A stretch of 64,000 nucleotides of DNA from Ehretia macrophylla (taxonomy: Eukaryota; Streptophyta; Magnoliopsida; Boraginales; Ehretiaceae), in contig CM075766.1 of assembly GCA_037974665.1 (NCBI GenBank), forward strand, positions 51,034,569 through 51,098,568. The letters are read 5' to 3'. This document shows, one piece after another, positions 1 to 11,823 of the stretch. Position numbers and translations under genes: made by a program. The first letter of the stretch is position 1, and every line of letters begins with the position of its first letter. The notes under the pieces are model-generated. The model was not told the DNA's origin, ran no database searches, and was given only the letters and a program-made list of their open reading frames with translations.

Positions 1-765
1 GAACTGGGAGAAACATCTACCACTTGCTGAGTTTGCCTATAACAATAGTTATCAAGCTACTATTGGGATGACACCTTTTGCAGCTCTTTACGGTCGTAAG
101 TGTCGTTTACCTTTATATTGGGATGAAGTAGGGGAGATGAAGACTATTGATCCGACTATTATGCCAGAGCTTTTAGAGAAGATTGAGAATGTTCAGTTGA
201 TCAGGCAAAGAATTCTTACAGCGCAGAGCAGATTCAAGAGTTATGCTGATAAGCGTCGTCAGGACTTGGAGTTTACAGTCGGGGATCGGGTTTTCTTGAG
301 ATTGTCTCCTTGTAAGGGCTTGCTCGTTATGGTAAAGGCGAAAAGTTGAGTCCGAGGTTTGTAGGGCTGTTTGAGATTACCGGCAGAGTTGGCAAGTTGG
401 TATATCGGTTGTCTTTACCGGAGAATTTCTTTAATGTTCATGATGTCTTTCATGTGTCCAATTTGCAGAAGTATAATCCGAATCCTTCTCATATTCTAGA
501 GCCAGAGCTGTTACAGCTTCGTGAGAATCTAACTTATGATGAGAGGCCGATTCGCATTCTTGATCAGATGGAACGGGAACTGAGATTGAAGAAGATTCCG
601 ATAGTCAAAGTGTTGTGGAAGCATCACGGTATTGAAGAGGCTACCTGGGAGAGGCGAGATCAGATGCAGCAGCAGTACCCAAATCTTTTCCGTTCAACGA
701 GTAAAAATTTCGGGGACGAAATTTCTTTAAGGGGTAGAGAATATGAGACCCTATATTTTACCTAA
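1..765 (+). pseudogene. Ty3/gypsy pol C-terminus: integrase end plus chromodomain, frameshifted
   Basis: This is the 3' end of a gypsy polyprotein cut by the window edge. Frame 2 reads from the first bases as the end of the integrase core (NWEKHLPLAEFAYNNSYQ), then MTPFAALYGRKCRLPL and the linker typical of chromoviruses, and stops at 347-349. The protein continues in the next frame from about 346 (SPRFVGLFEI, then HDVFHVSNLQKY). One base appears to be missing near 325-332, where the family usually reads RYGK. The tail carries a chromodomain-like segment (YDERPIRILDQMER, VLWKHHGIEEATWE), which places the element among chromoviruses; the long LTR fits Tekay/Del. The stop codon at 763-765 lies about 20 bp inside the LTR. 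The frameshift means it is not functional as it stands. Confidence 0.9.
729..740 (+). other. Polypurine tract of the gypsy element
   Basis: The purine run AAGGGGTAGAGA lies directly before the LTR start (TGAGACC at 744). This is the normal position for plus-strand priming in an LTR retrotransposon. It lies inside the chromodomain reading frame, so coding and priming functions overlap here. Confidence 0.7.
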
Positions 766-3178
766 CCTCGATTTGCATGTTTTGCCTTGTTTTGCGTACT
801 TTGATCTGTTTATGTGTTATATAAGTCAGAATGTGTTAGAAATGTGATTTATATTCCTAATACATGCTATGTGTGCATTCATGAAATTTTCATAAAAAAC
901 GGAATCAGAAATTTTATCACCGGTTTTAGTGAATAGTATTTTTGAACACCTGTCAGCTAAAATTTTTACAGGAGTGTTTTAAACGTTTTAAAACCTAGTT
1001 CTCGGGTATTGATAGACTCGTGTTTGATTAAAATGGATTTAGAATCATTTTTAGAAATTTAAAGGTTTTTACACTTTTTTTTGCAAGAAAACGAGTTTTG
1101 AGCCGACTCGGGTGAAAATATTTAAATGTAAAACTCTTTGTCACTTAAAATATATTGTCTAGAATTAATTTAGTTGTCAATTTAATAGTTGAGAAAGAAA
1201 TAGTCAAAAATATGATTTAAAATACTAAAAATACTAAAAATAAACTAAGGAAACTAACTTTGATTATTTTTAATTGTTTGACTTTAGCATATATTGCATC
1301 AACACACACTTGCAAAGCACAAAAACATCATCACACACACACACACACATGGCCGAAAGCCATTAGAGAGAAAAAGAGAAAGAAACTCAAGGTTTTTCAA
1401 GGTAATTTTTCATTAGAACTTGCAATCCAAGGCCAATTTCCATCAACCAAAGCTTGATTCCACCTCTTGAGCATCCATTGAGCATCTTTGTAGCTTCAAA
1501 ACACATCAAAGGTGAGAGAAAAATTCTAGATCTCAAAATGTCATTTTTATGTTTTTGCGTATAATTGCATTTTGAACCATTAGAAAGTTGAATTGATGTT
1601 ATATTATTGCTCAGTGCATGCTAAGGATCGTTTATATGCGTTTATATAAGATTTGAACCGTTGTAGCAAGAATTTTTATTTTCGGGTATTAAAAGTTGAG
1701 TTATTAGCTATTTGGTGATTATTTTGAGTTGTAGTGGTTGGAATCGATTGTCGTCGATTTGTAAAAGTTTGTTAAATTCGGGGTAGTGCCATTGTAATGC
1801 TGAAATTTTGATTGAGATGTTGGTGCGAAAATTCAAAAATTTCAGCCTAGATGCATTGAGGTTTTAGGGCTGTTGGGCTTGATTTGGATGTATTATGGTT
1901 GGTTTCTGAGGGGGCTTATGTAGTTGATTGAGTGAGTGAGTGATATGAACTGATTTGGAGTTGTTTGGATTAGTAGAATGTAAGTTATGATTATTTAAAG
2001 TTTAGGTTATCTTTCTTTAAAATGTTGTTATATGCCTTTAGATGATCGGGTGGTGTTTGAGTGATTGAATTGTAAGTTGTTAATGGTTAGATTAGGGTTT
2101 GGTGGTGTGTCTAATGCATGTAAAGTTGGGTGGCCTACTTTGTCATCTAACTTAGTTGTTTAATTGTTAATTGATTAATGGATGTTGTGTTTTTTAATGT
2201 TATTAATTGATTGATACATTATTGATTATTGATTATTGAATATTGATTATTGATGAACCGGGAGATAGTCAACGGAAAAGGTTGTCCTCCTGTGATTTAT
2301 TGTTTATTTTTATTGCTGAGTCTTGGTATGCGTGTGCCACCTCTCTGGCGGTATCGGACCGTCAGGTTGAAAACGGCATGGCTACCAGAGGCTACCCTCA
2401 TCTTGCATGGGCGGAGATGCCATGGAGGGCAGGGCTAGTGAGGTACCTCGGGTGTGTGTGTCATTGGGGTGATAAGAAGTTGGTTGAGATCGTGATGGCG
2501 TTTGGAGCTACACCAACTAGAGTATCATTTATTGATTGGTCATTATAGTTATATGTTTATATTGTTATTGATGTTTATTGTGTGTTTACTGCTCAAAGGA
2601 TCATTTTCAAGGAGTATAGTAAATACTGTTAGAGATCTATCGAATCCTCACTGGCTTGTTTTATATAAGCTCACTCTTAATTATTGCATGCATCCAGGTG
2701 TTACTGATTCTGACTACGGGTACGTGCCTCTTGAAGAGGGAAATGTGTCGTATGTAGATGAGTCTTATGTGCAGGAGTCATTGCCATGAGATTATTTTAG
2801 TTGTAAAACAATGTATTGTATAACCTATCTTAATATAAAGACATATGTATAATGATTTAGTAGTTTTTATTTTGATCATGATTAGATTACTAAGTTGGTT
2901 ATAACCTATTTTGAAATGTATGTATAGCTTATGTACTAAGTTATAACGGAGGCATATAACTATGAAGGGGTTGTTGAAGGAATGGTTATTGTATAATATG
3001 GTTATGTTGTATGTGTTAATTTAATTGAGGAGTTGATTGTTGAAGAGTTTGCGAAGTTGGTTGTATGGTATTCTGAGAGGTTGGTTTAGAGCCTCGGTGT
3101 CTTAATTACTGCCGTTATACTGCCGAAATTTCGTTGTGTCCTGACTGATTGTAGGTGGAGTCGAGTTAGGGCGTGACA
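744..3178 (+). repeat. 3' LTR of the gypsy chromovirus, 2,435 bp
   Basis: The LTR begins TGAGACCCTATATTTTACC and ends GAGTTAGGGCGTGACA, with TG...CA ends. Its identity as an LTR is confirmed inside the window: 42204-44623 is a reverse-complement copy of nearly the same length with matching ends. It includes a short (CA)n run near 1332-1350. Small open frames within it (for example 2243-2548 and 2502-2789) have no recognisable product and are treated as chance. Flanking host DNA begins at 3179. Confidence 0.9.
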
Positions 3179-3878
3179 ACTGCTACCACCATACATGAAG
3201 ACACACAGCTCAATCACACACAAATTACACTCCTTCCCCTAAACGCAAGCACAATCTGCACTTATACCCCAACATATGCATCAATTATTTTTTTGCTTCT
3301 TCTGGCTAGAAAAAAATGAGTAAATAAAATATTTGCCCATAAGACAACTATTCTAGTAATGCTTAATTCGCACTCTAATTATTTCATGTTTTCTTTACTT
3401 CTCTTTTTTCCCTTGCTACGCTCAATCCACAATACACCTTATATAGTCTAATAACCTTTTAATACCACATGGCCTATTATTTTTTTATTTTTTATTTTTA
3501 CCAACAACATGGCCTATTCTACAACACAATAATCGGTGTGTTTTTTTTTTTTTTTGAAATTTTAATAGATGGAATGATTATTTTAGCCTTTAGCAGTTTG
3601 AAAAACATGAAATTTGAATAGATGGAATGATTATTTTAGCCTTTAGCAGTTTGAAAAACATGAAACGGTTACTAACATCAGCACTTGTCAAGGAACTTTT
3701 AAAAGTTCAAAGACGAATGAAATAATACAGATAATTCTAAAGGCTGAAGTAATTTCCGCCCAAGAACAAAGAGTCAAAAGTGCAAATATCACAACTATGA
3801 CATTTTTTTACCTCGAAGTATGCAAAAGGTGATCCCAGCGTCGACCTCTATTTCCTATGCTAGGGGGGATATTCTTAA
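3179..3878. other. Spacer with a 53-bp tandem duplication
   Basis: No gene is visible. A T-rich run near 3540-3555 is followed by two nearly identical 53-bp units at 3558-3610 and 3611-3663, each containing ATAGATGGAATGATTATTTT. The copies differ at one base or so, so the duplication looks recent. Confidence 0.7.
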
Positions 3879-4203
3879 GGTATCCTCAATGGAGTCTCTA
3901 AAGAGTCTCTAAACAGTAATGATTGCTGTTTTAGAGACTCTATTGATCAAAATTCATCACCAATGGGGGTCTCTAAAACACTATTTGCTAGTTTTTGACA
4001 AAATTATGACATCACTCAAGTTTTGAGTCTCCAAAATAGCATCTAGTCTCCATTTTCTTCAACAAATTTGTTGAAGAAAATAGAGACTATACAAAAAGAT
4101 AAAAACGAGTCTCTACAAAAAACAAGATCAGATTTGACAATGTCAGATTTTTCTGACATCGTCAGATTTTTTTTATTTAAAAAAAAGTACAAAAAAATAT
4201 TTT

Positions 4204-4455
4204 GAACAGCAACAGCGGGGAAGGGAAAGGGAAAGAGGGAAGGAGGGGTAGGTGCGTGGGTGGGGGAGGGTGGTGCAGCGAAGAGAAAGGGAAAGAGGGG
4301 AAGGGGGGGATAGGTGCGTGGGGGTGAGTGCGTGGTGGTGCAGCGAACAAAAAGGGAAAGAGGGGAGGGGGGTAGGTGCGTGGGCGTGGTGGGGGGGGTG
4401 GTGCAGCGAACAGAAAGGGAAAGAGGGGAGATGGGTGGGTGCGCCGGGGGGGGGG
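4204..4455. repeat. G-rich minisatellite, about 64-bp unit, four units
   Basis: Units share GGTGCAGCGAA, AAAGGGAAAGAGGGG and GGTGCGTGGG. The GTGCAGCG motif recurs at about 4273, 4338 and 4401 (spacing 65 and 63). The plus strand carries many G-runs and the minus strand gives Pro-rich open frames in two registers. Those frames are a by-product of the repeat and I do not call them genes. Confidence 0.75.
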
Positions 4456-5765
4456 GGGAGTGTGTAGCGGGCTTTGCACCATCACCATTGTTGTTTTTGC
4501 TGCTTTGCAAAAACTAATTGTTGTTTTTGCTGCTTTGCTGCTTTTTTTTTTTTACTCTCATTGTCTATTTGTTAAATTTGAATGAAAAATCACCACAATT
4601 ACGTTTACACGCATGAAATCACCTTTCAAAATTTCAACTTGACTTCTTTAATATTTATTATGTTTGAAAGTTAACGATAGTATTATTTTGAACATTTGGA
4701 ACTTATAATACGAGTTTTGAATTAATTAGAACTAATTAAAAAATTAGAATAAATAATTAGATTTTTTAATTAAGGTAGTGTATTTAGGGTTTTTTAATTA
4801 GACTTTTTTTTAAAATTATGGTTTTGTATTTTATTTTTTTATTTTAATTTTTTAATTTAGTTTTTTTGCTTTGGTAAACTTTTTTAGTTTTTATAATTTT
4901 TTTATTTTACATTTTTTTAGTTTAGGTAATTTTTTAATTGTAATTAAGCTTTTTTTTAATTAGTTTTTTTCATTCAATTATATAATTAAACGTAATCTTA
5001 ATTTTTTAAACGTTATGTTTGTTGCAATTTATTTATTTTTTGGTTAAAATATTCGTTAAAGAAGTTGAAATAATTTAAATAACAATTAATTTTAAAAAAA
5101 TAACACATTATCAAATTATTATATAAAATTGAAATTAACACAATATAGAAACTCAATTTTATGGAGACCGTCATTGGGGATGTTTTTTTTTATCTTGGTC
5201 TCTAAATGGATATTTAAAACAGCAATGATTGCTATTTTAGAGACTCCATTGAGGAAAAACCAACATTAATGGAAGTCTCTAAAATACTATTTGACATTTT
5301 TGAGCAAAAAAATGATATCACAATAGCCTTGAGGAGCCAAAATAGCATCTGGTCTCCATTTTTTTCAACAAATTTGTTGAAGAAAATGAAGACTACACGA
5401 GAAGACAAAAACGAGTCTCTATTTTGAAGCATATGACGATCTGACACTCTGACAAAGTCAGATCGTCAGATCTTAAAAAAAAAAAAATTACAGAATTTTT
5501 TATTTTAATCAGAGAAGAAAAAACAAAAACAAAAAAGCCAACATATGCTGACAATAGAGCCGTAGCAAAGCTGAAAAAAAAAATTGATCTGTTGAAATTC
5601 ATGTATATATGCAAGCAAATTTGGAAACAAAATACCATCAACACAACACATATCAGAAATCTTTCAACATACCAAATATTTGAAACAAAAAACTCAAATT
5701 TGGCTCAATAAACAGAAAAAAGGTAAAAATAGGAAGTGAGGGGAGGGGGGTGCGCATCACATACA

Positions 5766-5936
5766 AACACACACACACACACACATACATACACACACAC
5801 ACACACACATACACACACACACACACATATATATATATATGTGTGTGTGTGCACATACACACACACATACACACACACACACATATATATGTGTGTGTGT
5901 GTGTGTATGTGTGTGTGTATGTGCACACACACACAC

Positions 5937-5970
<34 letters not shown>

Positions 5971-5971
5971 A

Positions 5972-6003
<32 letters not shown>

Positions 6004-6063
6004 GATCTGAAGGAAAGGCAGGAGGGGGAAGGGGAGGGGGAGGGGCACAGTACATACAAACAC

Positions 6064-6132
<69 letters not shown>
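5766..6132. repeat. Compound CA/TG/TA microsatellite with palindromic layout
   Basis: Blocks of (CA)n, (TA)n and (TG)n alternate so that CA blocks face TG blocks across TA blocks, giving several potential hairpins. A G/A-rich segment (6008-6045) splits two such blocks, and a similar G/A-rich segment follows at 6137-6245. Long open frames on both strands here read as His-Thr, Tyr-Ile and Cys-Val runs and are artefacts of the dinucleotide repeats. Confidence 0.9.
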
Positions 6133-7767
6133 GATTTGAAGGAAAGGCACGGGGGACGGCGGAGCTGCAAAGAAAGAAGAAGGAGGGGGAGGGGGGAGGG
6201 GGGATGCAGCGGTGCTGCAGAGAAGGAAAAAGGAAGGGGGGGAAAATGCTTTTATAGTTAGTGTTTTTAATTACAAATTTTTTAATTAAGTTTTTTAATA
6301 TATTTTGGTTATTTTAAAAAAAAAAATAGTTTAGGTTATTTTTTAAGTAAGTTTTTTAATGTATTTAATTAGTGTTTTGTTTTTTTTTTTTTTGTTTTTT
6401 TTTAGTTTAGGTTTTTTTTTATATTTTTTTAGTTTAGGTTATTTTTTAATTAAGTTTTTAAATATATTTAATTAGAGTTTTGTATTTTATTTTTTAATGT
6501 TATTTTAGTTTAGGTTATTTTTTATGTTTTTTTAGTTTAGCTTATTTTTTTAATTAAGTTTTTTAATTATATATTTAATTATGGTTTTGTTTTTTGTTTT
6601 TTAATGTTATTTTAGTTTAGGTTTTTTTTTTATATTTTTTTTATTTTAGGTTATTTTTTTAATTATATTTTTTGAATTATATTTTAATAATTTATTTAAT
6701 TAGGGTTCTGTATTTTATTTTTTAATGTTATTTTAGTTTAGGTTATTTTTTTATATTTTTTTAGTTTAAGTTATTTTTTTATGTTTTTTTAGTTTAGCTT
6801 ATATTTTTAATTAAGTTTTTTAATTATATTTTGATTATATATTTTATTATTGTTTTGTATTTTATTTTTTAATGTTATTTTAGTTTAGGTTATTTTTTTA
6901 TGTTTTTTTTATTTTAGGTTATTTTTTTAATTATATTTTAATAATGTATTTAATTAGGGTTTTGTATTTTATTTTTTAATGTTATTTTAGTTTAGGTTAT
7001 TTTTTATGTTTTTTTATTTTAGTTTATTTTTTTAATTATATTTTTTAATTAGGGTTTTGAGATAACAAACGGACAGATGAAATTGATGATAGAAAATACA
7101 ATCCAATGGGTATTATTTAGATAAAAGATTTGTGATTAAATTAATAAAATTAATTAATTTACAAATTGAATAAAATGAAAAACAAAAAAATAAATAAAAA
7201 CGCAACACACGAGAAAATTTTAATTTAATGGGTAAATTAATTAGGGTTTTTAATTAAGATTTTTTTTTACGTAGGGTTTTTTTTAATTAGAGATTTTTAA
7301 TTAGTTTTTTTCAAAATGCAATTATGTAATTAAACGTAATCCTAATTTTTTAAACGTTATCTTCGTCGCAGATTATTTATTTTTTGCTTGAAATATTCGT
7401 TAAAAAAATTGAGATAATCTAAATAACAATTAATTAAAAAAAGTAACACACGAGAAAAAATTACACATAATCAAATTATTATGTAAAATTAAAATTAACA
7501 CAATATAGAGACTCAATTTTATAGAGACCGTCATTGGGGATTTTTTTTTTTTTACCTTGGTCTCTAAATGGGTCTCTAAAATAGTTTTTTTTGCCTTAGT
7601 CTCTAAATGGGTCTCTAAAATTGATTTTGGTCTCTATATAGGTCTCTAAAATGATGGATAGAGACCCATTATAGAGACTTCATTGAGGATAGACTTACCT
7701 ACATCTTGCGTAGCTGGAGTAATAAGGTGTGGCTTAAAAATGTCATGATCCTTATATGTTTTATTTT

Positions 7768-8142
7768 GAGTAAATAATCGAAATGGTTATTTATTTTTGA
7801 AATTTTTGAAATTTTTGTCTTTTATTTATTAAACGTGATAAATTAGTTTCTTATATTTAAATATGTGATGCCGTTAGTTCTTTTAACAAATTTCGTTAAT
7901 TTTTTAATATAGATTACATGCACCTTGCACGTGACCAATTAGTCTCTTACCCCTCTAAAATCTTACTTAAGTTGGTTGCCTACCGGCACATGTAATATGT
8001 GTTAAAAAAATTGACAAAATTTGTTAAAAAGACTAACGGCGTCACAGATTTAAAGATAAATAACTAATTTGTCACAATTGATAAATAAGGGACGAAAATA
8101 TCACAAAACTCAAAGATAATGAACCATTTTGGTCATTTACCC
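7768..8142. mobile_element. MULE-like MITE, about 375 bp
   Basis: The ends are long inverted repeats: left GAGTAAATAATCGAAATGGT, right (reverse complement) GGGTAAATGACCAAAATGGT. Similarity continues for about 60 bp. The flanking 9-mers are TTTTATTTT and TTTTACTTT, a possible 9-bp target duplication with one mismatch, as expected for Mutator-like elements. No coding capacity is seen. Confidence 0.65.
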
Positions 8143-8892
8143 TTTTACTTTTAACGCATAACCCTATGTACTAGTGGATTCACATTATATAGAGAGACAT
8201 TGTTAACGTCATATGCTTTGAAGCCCATTTCAGAGTAATAAGTCTACTTGTGTTAGTTGGAACCTTTGTTTCAATGAGAAAAAATATTAGTATACAGATC
8301 TAAAAGACCCTCACACGCTAGCGGGATTTATGTGTAGGGTCCATTAGTTTTATGAGAGACAAATGTGATAGAATAGATGTACCCAAGAGCAACCCTTCAA
8401 TCAAATAATACTCATTTATCAATATATCAAATTTAATTAATTGATTTAAAATATTTAAATTTGTGATGATAGTAGAGAACTTATATTATTATAAATTGAA
8501 TTGGATTTAATGTAGGGGGAAGATATTATACGATAACTCATCACGCTCATTTTGAATTGTGAAAAATTAATTTGACCAATTGACGTGGATAACTTAATTA
8601 TTTGTCCCTTAATATATCGTAAAATTCAAATTGAAAAATCATTATTTATGATGCATGTTTTGGTAAAAGGATTTTAATAAATTTTATTAATATATTAAAC
8701 ATATCTCTGTGCAAAAAAGTGTACCTTGCCTAGTGTTTCAATTGAATTGCCAACTGAAAAAGTGTACACAAGTAAATGCCAATTTGGTTGTTATCCCATT
8801 ATAATTATCAGCTTCGAGAAGCGGTGGTACTTTTTGCAGTCTTTGGATGTCGACGGCCACCATCATGCGTAGCAATATTAAAATTAATAAGT

Positions 8893-9253
8893 CACTATAT
8901 AATATTTTAATTTTTTTGCTACACTCTAATTAAAAAAATTAAAAAATTATTGTAATAGATCTCTTATTACAATGGTTAAAATCGTTACAAAATTAAAACT
9001 TTTTACAGGCAACTGTTTATTTTCTTTTAATTATATTTTGTTGATGATTCCTAATAAGATTACTTAGTCGCAATGATTTTGAAATTTTAATTCTAAATAA
9101 AATGGGTTTTAATCCGTTGTTTATTGTTTATAAAAAATTTATTATAGTAGAGAATTTGCAATAAAATTTATGCCACTGTTAAAATTATTTATAGCGTTTT
9201 AAATTTTTTTCTTACATTTTAAATGTTGCAATAAATAAAAAGATGTTGTAGTG
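8893..9253. mobile_element. Possible small CACTA-type element
   Basis: The segment starts CACTATATAATATTTT and its reverse complement starts CACTACAACATCTTTTTATT, so both ends carry CACTA. The flanking trinucleotides are AGT and ATT, an imperfect 3-bp duplication. The interior has repeated ATTGCAAYR-like motifs as in CACTA subterminal regions. No transposase is visible. Confidence 0.35.
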
Positions 9254-10301
9254 ATTGTGATTCTTTGTTTAATCTCTTTTTTTTCTTTTTTCTTTTTTTT
9301 TGAAAAAAATCTAAAATTAGCTAGAATTGGATCTCAATGAGTTAGATCCATGATTAGGTTTGGAACCTTGAACACTCAATCAACCCCTAGGCTATACGCC
9401 TCAATGACATAATCTTGAGACAAATATAAAAAAGAAAAAGTATATTGCAGATGATACAAATTTAGAAATTTTTTTCTATCAATTCGAATTAATATTAGTT
9501 CGTGAGAGAGAAAGTAAGTCATATATATGTGTGAAATCCATCCAATATAAAAAAATTAATATTAGCTTGAATTGATTGAATAATAATCCTACCTTACAAA
9601 TCGATAAATATTAACGAAAAGTGTTAGCTGAAAACTTTTCAAATTCACACAAGGAGATCCGGAAAATCAAATGACACATCACTCCTCCGGAGAAAGCGAA
9701 ACCCTTTGATTCTTTTTAAATATAAAAATCTGCTAATTATTAGACTAACACCAATCTAGCGGCTATATATTCTTAAAGCAGCCTCCTGTCCTCACTCGTC
9801 GACCGTCGTGGCCATGGTCTATAAATAATAGGATTATAACGTGCCTTTTTTTTGTGTAAAAATATTTATATGCATTTTTTTTCTTGCCATATATTATTTA
9901 TAATTTCTTAGGAGCAATATATGTTTAACTTATTTAAAAATTGGCTGAAATGCTTAAATAACAACTTATTAAATTAAGAAATCTCAATTCAAATTTCAAT
10001 TTTGGTGTCTATTGTGTGGAAAAATATAAATATAACACGGTTGACTCAAATTACTGTTTTCCTCCTTACTTGAATGAAGAAGACAGATTTGCATAATTAC
10101 GGAATAATATATTATTTAAGCACATTGATTTTCGCTTGTTGCCACAAATACTTAGCTGGCAGTCATACAATTTCAACGATGATCTATTACAATATTGTTC
10201 CATATTGTACTTTACTCAGTTGAAATTACTATTATATTCATCACATTATTGGTGCTTTATAAAGATTCTTAGGGTCACAAGTAGAATCATGTCTCTTGGG
10301 A

Positions 10302-10673
10302 TATGTTTGGACTAATTTTTAAATATTTATATGTATTTTTTATGAGTTAAGAAAGTGAAGTTAATTTTTTTAACTATTTTTTGAAAGAGTTTTTATATAA
10401 AAGTTGAAATTGAAAAAATTTAAAAAAATAAAAAGATTTAAATTGGAACTTTTTTTAAAAAGCTTTTACAAAGTTGTTTTTACGGAAAATTATTTTTCTT
10501 TTTCTTTCTTAAATATATCCATCTATATTTTTAGAAGTTTGATATTTCTCTTAAAATTTTTAAAATCTCAATATTGTACAATATATGTAGAACAATCAAC
10601 AACTTTTATTCAATAATACTTGTAACCAAAATTCTACAGTTCAAAAATTAAAATATTATAATTAAGCCATACA
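10302..10673. mobile_element. MITE, TGTTTGRCTTAA family, copy 1
   Basis: The left end reads TATGTTTGGACTAATTTTTA. The right end, reverse-complemented, reads CTCTGTATGGCTTAATT. The same ends recur at 13178-13547 and 19153-19528, which supports a dispersed family. Boundaries are approximate and no target duplication was confirmed for this copy. Confidence 0.45.
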
Positions 10674-11639
10674 GAGTCTTACTTTTAGTGGTGTTGTTTA
10701 GCTTAGCTTGTAAATATTTGACAAAAAAAAAGAAAAAACTTAGCTTGTAACGACAAGGGTTTCAAGTTCAAAAGCCTAAAAACAATAAAAATAATAAAAA
10801 ATATTAGCTTATGCTCCAAAGGCATCAAGTTTTTTAAGAATTAATACAGGGGGAGTTGCACTTTAAATAAATTACAGTTTGGTTTATAAGCTCTCCCTTG
10901 GTTTACTAAGCACTTATGATAAGCTTGCTCTCCCTTGGTTTACTAAGCACATATGATGAGCTTATAAGTAGTTTTGATAAGAAAAAGAATAATTAAAAAA
11001 AAGTGAGATTAGTCGACAACCCTCTTAACCTCACATGTCATGTCGGATTATATAATATGAATTATGGCCGTTTTTTTTCTTTTTTTCTTTTTGGTCAATA
11101 ATTGTGACAATTCCTGATAGTTTAACGAAATAAAAAATAAAAAATAAAAAAATAAAAACATCTAGGATGTTTTAACGTCCGGAATTCAAAAGTGTGGGTC
11201 TCATATCGTGCGTGATTTCTCAAGCCATACTGAAAATAATGGATTTTACAAACGTTTTTAAGACTGCCTTAAAAAACCATGCCCTTGTTGAACTATTGAG
11301 TTGAATAATTGTTCAAGTTGGCCCTAGGTTTGGGAAAGAGTACTGGGAACATAACAAAAGTTTTTGAGTTAGAAGCATTACTCATCTCATCGTTCTTGAC
11401 TAATTTGATAAATATATTAAAGTGTATCGTCACGCGATAAATCTATTGTAATTTTTCCTAAAATACATTTCGTGTTATTAAATTTTGTTTGGTATTATAA
11501 TTCTGCGGTTAAGTCGTTGACTTTGTAGTTTACACTTCACACGAGGTAAGCAAAAGAAGTATGGATACTTAAAAAAGGCAGTTTGGTAATTCATTATCCA
11601 TTTGATCCTTAAATCGTGGCTAAGATTCAGGCGCACCAA

Positions 11640-11823
11640 TATGGGCGGATAACGAATCTGTTTTCAAAGTGGTCACGCTCAACCAGACTCAATTGGAGAA
11701 TCAAGTTTATTGTGCACGATATTAAAAAGATTGGTTCTATTCCGTGAACGCAATTTAAAGCTTGTGCATGTGTCACGGAACAAACCAATAGATTGGATTG
11801 CCAAAGATGTTGCCCACCATTGA
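11640..11823 (+). pseudogene. Remnant of a LINE-type RNase H domain
   Basis: Short stretches in different frames resemble the C-terminal RNase H domain common to plant non-LTR elements. One reads NWRIKFIVHDIKKIGSI. After a stop and in a shifted frame comes RERNLKLVHVSRNKPIDWIA, matching the usual ending with a His-Val/Arg-Asn pair and an Ala-rich helix. Frames are broken several times. The assignment rests on pattern memory and is tentative. Confidence 0.35.

Larger units (their letters stand above)
3879..7691. mobile_element. Composite terminal-inverted-repeat element, non-autonomous
   Basis: The left end reads GGTATCCTCAATGGAGTCTC and the right end, reverse-complemented, reads TATCCTCAATGAAGTCTC, so the ends are inverted repeats. 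The motif GTCTCTAAA recurs at both ends. The interior has two related halves. The left half (3879 to about 5255) and right half (about 5195 to 7691) begin with similar sequence (CAATGATTGCTRTTTTAGAG, then CAACAAATTTGTTGAAGAAA) and end with similar sequence (AACACAATATAGARACTCAA, then GAGACCGTCATTGGGGA). They meet in a shared terminal-like junction at 5170-5290. No transposase is visible. The end motif resembles the PIF/Harbinger-like MITEs elsewhere in the window, but a clean target duplication was not found. Confidence 0.6.

Noticed and set aside
2243..2789. Frames inside the gypsy LTR
   Set aside because: They lie within a 2.4-kb LTR whose counterpart at 42204-44623 shows no matching preserved frames of this length; no domain is recognised.
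4043..4585. Pro-rich and Gly-rich frames on both strands
   Set aside because: By-products of the G-rich minisatellite inside a TIR element; several registers are open at once and no start context is seen.
5653..6261. Long open frames on both strands rich in His-Thr, Ile-Tyr and Cys-Val
   Set aside because: They are translations of CA, TA and TG microsatellites; open frames exist in nearly every register, and there is no gene context.
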